NCBI GenBank assembly: GCA_005888955.1 | Contig: VBCS01000030.1 | Span: forward strand, 1 to 8,488 | Source: Betaproteobacteria bacterium | GTDB taxonomy: Bacteria > Pseudomonadota > Gammaproteobacteria > Burkholderiales > Casimicrobiaceae | Direction: 5' to 3' | Length of the DNA stretch: 8,488 bases | Shown: positions 7,270 to 8,488 of the stretch, piece after piece | How positions within the stretch are numbered: the stretch's first letter is position 1 | How the letters are laid out: each line of letters opens with the position of its first letter | Position numbers and translations under genes: made by a program | Notes under the pieces: generated by a model | Database searches by the model: none | The model's input: only the letters and a program-made list of their open reading frames with translations | Told to the model about the DNA's origin: nothing

Positions 7270-8238
7270 ATGAAAACCATGCGTAACGCATTCGCGGGCC
7301 TTGTGCTTGCTCTCGTTGCGGGTGCGGTCGTGGCGCAGCAGTGGCCGTCGAAGCCGATCAAATGGGTGGTTCCGTTCGCGCCCGGGGGCACGACCGACAT
7401 TCTCGCCCGCACGATCGGTGAGAAACTCTCGGTGACGCTCGGCCAACCGATCATCGTCGATAACAAGCCGGGTGCGGGCGGCGGCGTGGGTGCGGACCAG
7501 GTCGCGAAGTCGCCGGCTGACGGGTACACGATCATGGGAGGCACGATCAGCACTCACGCGATCAACGCCTCGCTGTACAGCAATCTGCCCTACGATCCGG
7601 TGCGCGACTTCGCCCCGATAACGCTGATCGTGCGCGTACCGAACATGCTGGTCGTCAATCCGGAATTGCCGGCGAAGGATGTGCGTGAATTGATCGCGCT
7701 GCTCAAAGCGAGTCCAGGCAAGTACAGTTTCGCGTCGAGCGGCAACGGCACGTCACAGCACCTTTCGGGCGAACTGTTCAAGACGATGACAGGCGTCGAG
7801 ATGCAGCACATTCCGTACCGCGGCAGCCCGCCGGCGCTTGCGGACGTTGTCGGCGGGCAGGTCGCGATGACCTTCGACAACATCACGACCGCGTGGCCAT
7901 TGGTCAAAGGCGGCAAATTGCGCGCGCTCGCCGTGACGACCGCGAAGCGATCTCCGATCGCGCCGGACGTTCCAACCCTCGCGGAGTCGGGACTCCCCGG
8001 CTACGAGATCGGTTCCTGGCAGGGCGTCTTCGCGCCGGCAGGGGTATCGACCGAGATCGTCAAGCGGCTCAACACCGAGATCGTCCGAATCATCAACGCA
8101 CCCGACGTCCGGCAGAAGCTGGTCGACATGGGCGCCGAGCCGGCTCCGAACACCCCGGAGGAATTCGCGGCGATGGTGAAAGCCGAGGTCGCGAAGTGGG
8201 CCGACGTCGTCAGGAAATCCGGTGCCAAGGTCGATTGA
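7270..8238 (+). CDS. Bug-type (TctC) periplasmic substrate-binding protein
   Basis: The 322-residue product is a tripartite tricarboxylate transporter (TTT) solute-binding protein of the Bug family, which is greatly expanded in Burkholderiales. A signal peptide spans about residues 1-22 (MKTMRNAFAGLVLALVAGAVVA, cut before QQWPSKPI). Family landmarks are VVPFAPGGTTDILAR (33-47), VDNKPGAGGGVGAD (63-76), SPADGYT (81-87), SSGNGTSQHLSGELF (156-170), HIPYRGSPPAL (180-190) and GGQVAMTFDN (195-204). Bug proteins bind small carboxylates including dicarboxylates, aromatic acids and nicotinate, so the ligand is not predictable. The ATG at 7270 has AGAGGAG (7255-7261) at 8 bases spacing. It follows the dehydrogenase by 26 bases and precedes the hydrolase by 18 bases. 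No TctA/TctB permease is visible here, so it is either an orphan or is served by a distant permease. Its place in the operon suggests it captures the pathway's acid. Confidence 0.93.
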   Translation: MKTMRNAFAGLVLALVAGAVVAQQWPSKPIKWVVPFAPGGTTDILARTIGEKLSVTLGQPIIVDNKPGAGGGVGADQVAKSPADGYTIMGGTISTHAINASLYSNLPYDPVRDFAPITLIVRVPNMLVVNPELPAKDVRELIALLKASPGKYSFASSGNGTSQHLSGELFKTMTGVEMQHIPYRGSPPALADVVGGQVAMTFDNITTAWPLVKGGKLRALAVTTAKRSPIAPDVPTLAESGLPGYEIGSWQGVFAPAGVSTEIVKRLNTEIVRIINAPDVRQKLVDMGAEPAPNTPEEFAAMVKAEVAKWADVVRKSGAKVD

Positions 8239-8256
8239 CTGCGCAAGCGGAACTGG

Positions 8257-8488
8257 ATGCCGATGATCACGGCGCCGCTCTTTCCCGGATTCACGCCGCG
8301 TCGCATAGCCACCTCCGGCACCGAAATCAATCTGATCGTCGGCGGCAACGGGCCGCCCTTGTTGCTTCTCCACGGGTATCCGCAGACCCATGCGATGTGG
8401 CACAGGATCGCTCCGCGACTCGCGCAGCATTTCACCGTGATCTGCGCGGATCTGCGCGGCTACGGCGATTCAGGCAAACCCGTGAGCG
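8257..8488 (+). CDS. Alpha/beta hydrolase, 5' part only (haloacetate dehalogenase/epoxide hydrolase-like)
   Basis: Only the first 77 codons are present and the frame runs off the window end. The fragment reads FPGFTPRRI (9-17), then GNGPPLLLLHGYPQTHAMW (30-48) and VICADLRGYGDSGKP (61-75). These are the first strands of an alpha/beta hydrolase with the HGYP oxyanion-hole motif and the DLRGYGDS turn. The pattern is typical of the group annotated as fluoroacetate/haloacetate dehalogenases and epoxide hydrolases. Whether it carries the nucleophile Asp of that group or the Ser of an esterase or lactonase is decided by sequence beyond the window. The ATG at 8257 is preferred, with a weak GCGGAA just upstream, and ATG 8263 is an alternative. 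It starts 18 bases after the Bug gene, so it is probably co-transcribed. A lactonase-like role in a sugar-acid pathway is possible but speculative. Confidence 0.8.
   Translation, partial: MPMITAPLFPGFTPRRIATSGTEINLIVGGNGPPLLLLHGYPQTHAMWHRIAPRLAQHFTVICADLRGYGDSGKPVS

Noticed and set aside
1..8488. tRNA, rRNA, CRISPR array, insertion sequence or riboswitch
   Set aside because: I saw no regularly spaced repeats, transposase motifs, cloverleaf-like sequences or long structured leaders. The only leader with a promoter is about 31 bases.

Overview
The window is GC-rich and densely coded, with short intergenic gaps, GTG/TTG starts and a Bug-type (tripartite tricarboxylate transporter) solute-binding protein. 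This points to a betaproteobacterium, most likely Burkholderiales or a relative. That placement is inferred from gene content and base composition, not from a marker gene.

Left part (1-3351, minus strand). Two genes read leftward. The upstream one (2314-3351) encodes an exported HtrA/S1C-fold protein with a C-terminal PDZ domain. Its catalytic His and Asp are visibly replaced while the Ser position is kept, so it looks like a pseudoprotease. The downstream one (69-2135) encodes a multi-pass membrane protein fused to a spermidine-synthase-like methyltransferase-fold domain. Between them, 2136-2313 holds no gene but carries a cluster of REP-like palindromes and a short tandem direct repeat.

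Divergent control region (3352-3517). It separates the leftward pair from a rightward operon. It contains a perfect TATAAT (-10) at 3475-3480, a 9-bp inverted repeat with a CGCTCGAGCG palindrome inside its right part, and a strong GAGGAG ribosome site that fixes an unusual TTG start.

Right part (3518-8488, plus strand). Five tightly packed genes look like one catabolic operon for a sugar acid or similar hydroxy acid. In order they are a DHDPS/N-acetylneuraminate-lyase-family aldolase or dehydratase, an IlvD/Edd-family [2Fe-2S] dehydratase closest to the L-arabinonate dehydratase type, a malate/L-lactate-type NAD(P)-dependent dehydrogenase (Ldh_2), a periplasmic Bug-type binding protein, and the start of an alpha/beta hydrolase cut off by the window end. 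The first two overlap by 4 bases (ATGA), the next pair is separated by 1 base, and the remaining gaps are 26 and 18 bases. A plausible logic is capture of the acid by the Bug protein, dehydration to a 2-keto-3-deoxy acid by the IlvD-type enzyme, cleavage or further dehydration by the DHDPS-family enzyme, and interconversion of a 2-hydroxy and 2-keto acid by the dehydrogenase. The actual substrate cannot be read from the sequence.

I see no tRNA, rRNA, CRISPR array, insertion sequence or phage gene. No gene-free stretch exceeds 300 bases. Nothing here is clearly a new defence or mobile system. The points most worth a second look are the pseudoprotease, the atypical aldolase loop and the uncharacterised operon combination.
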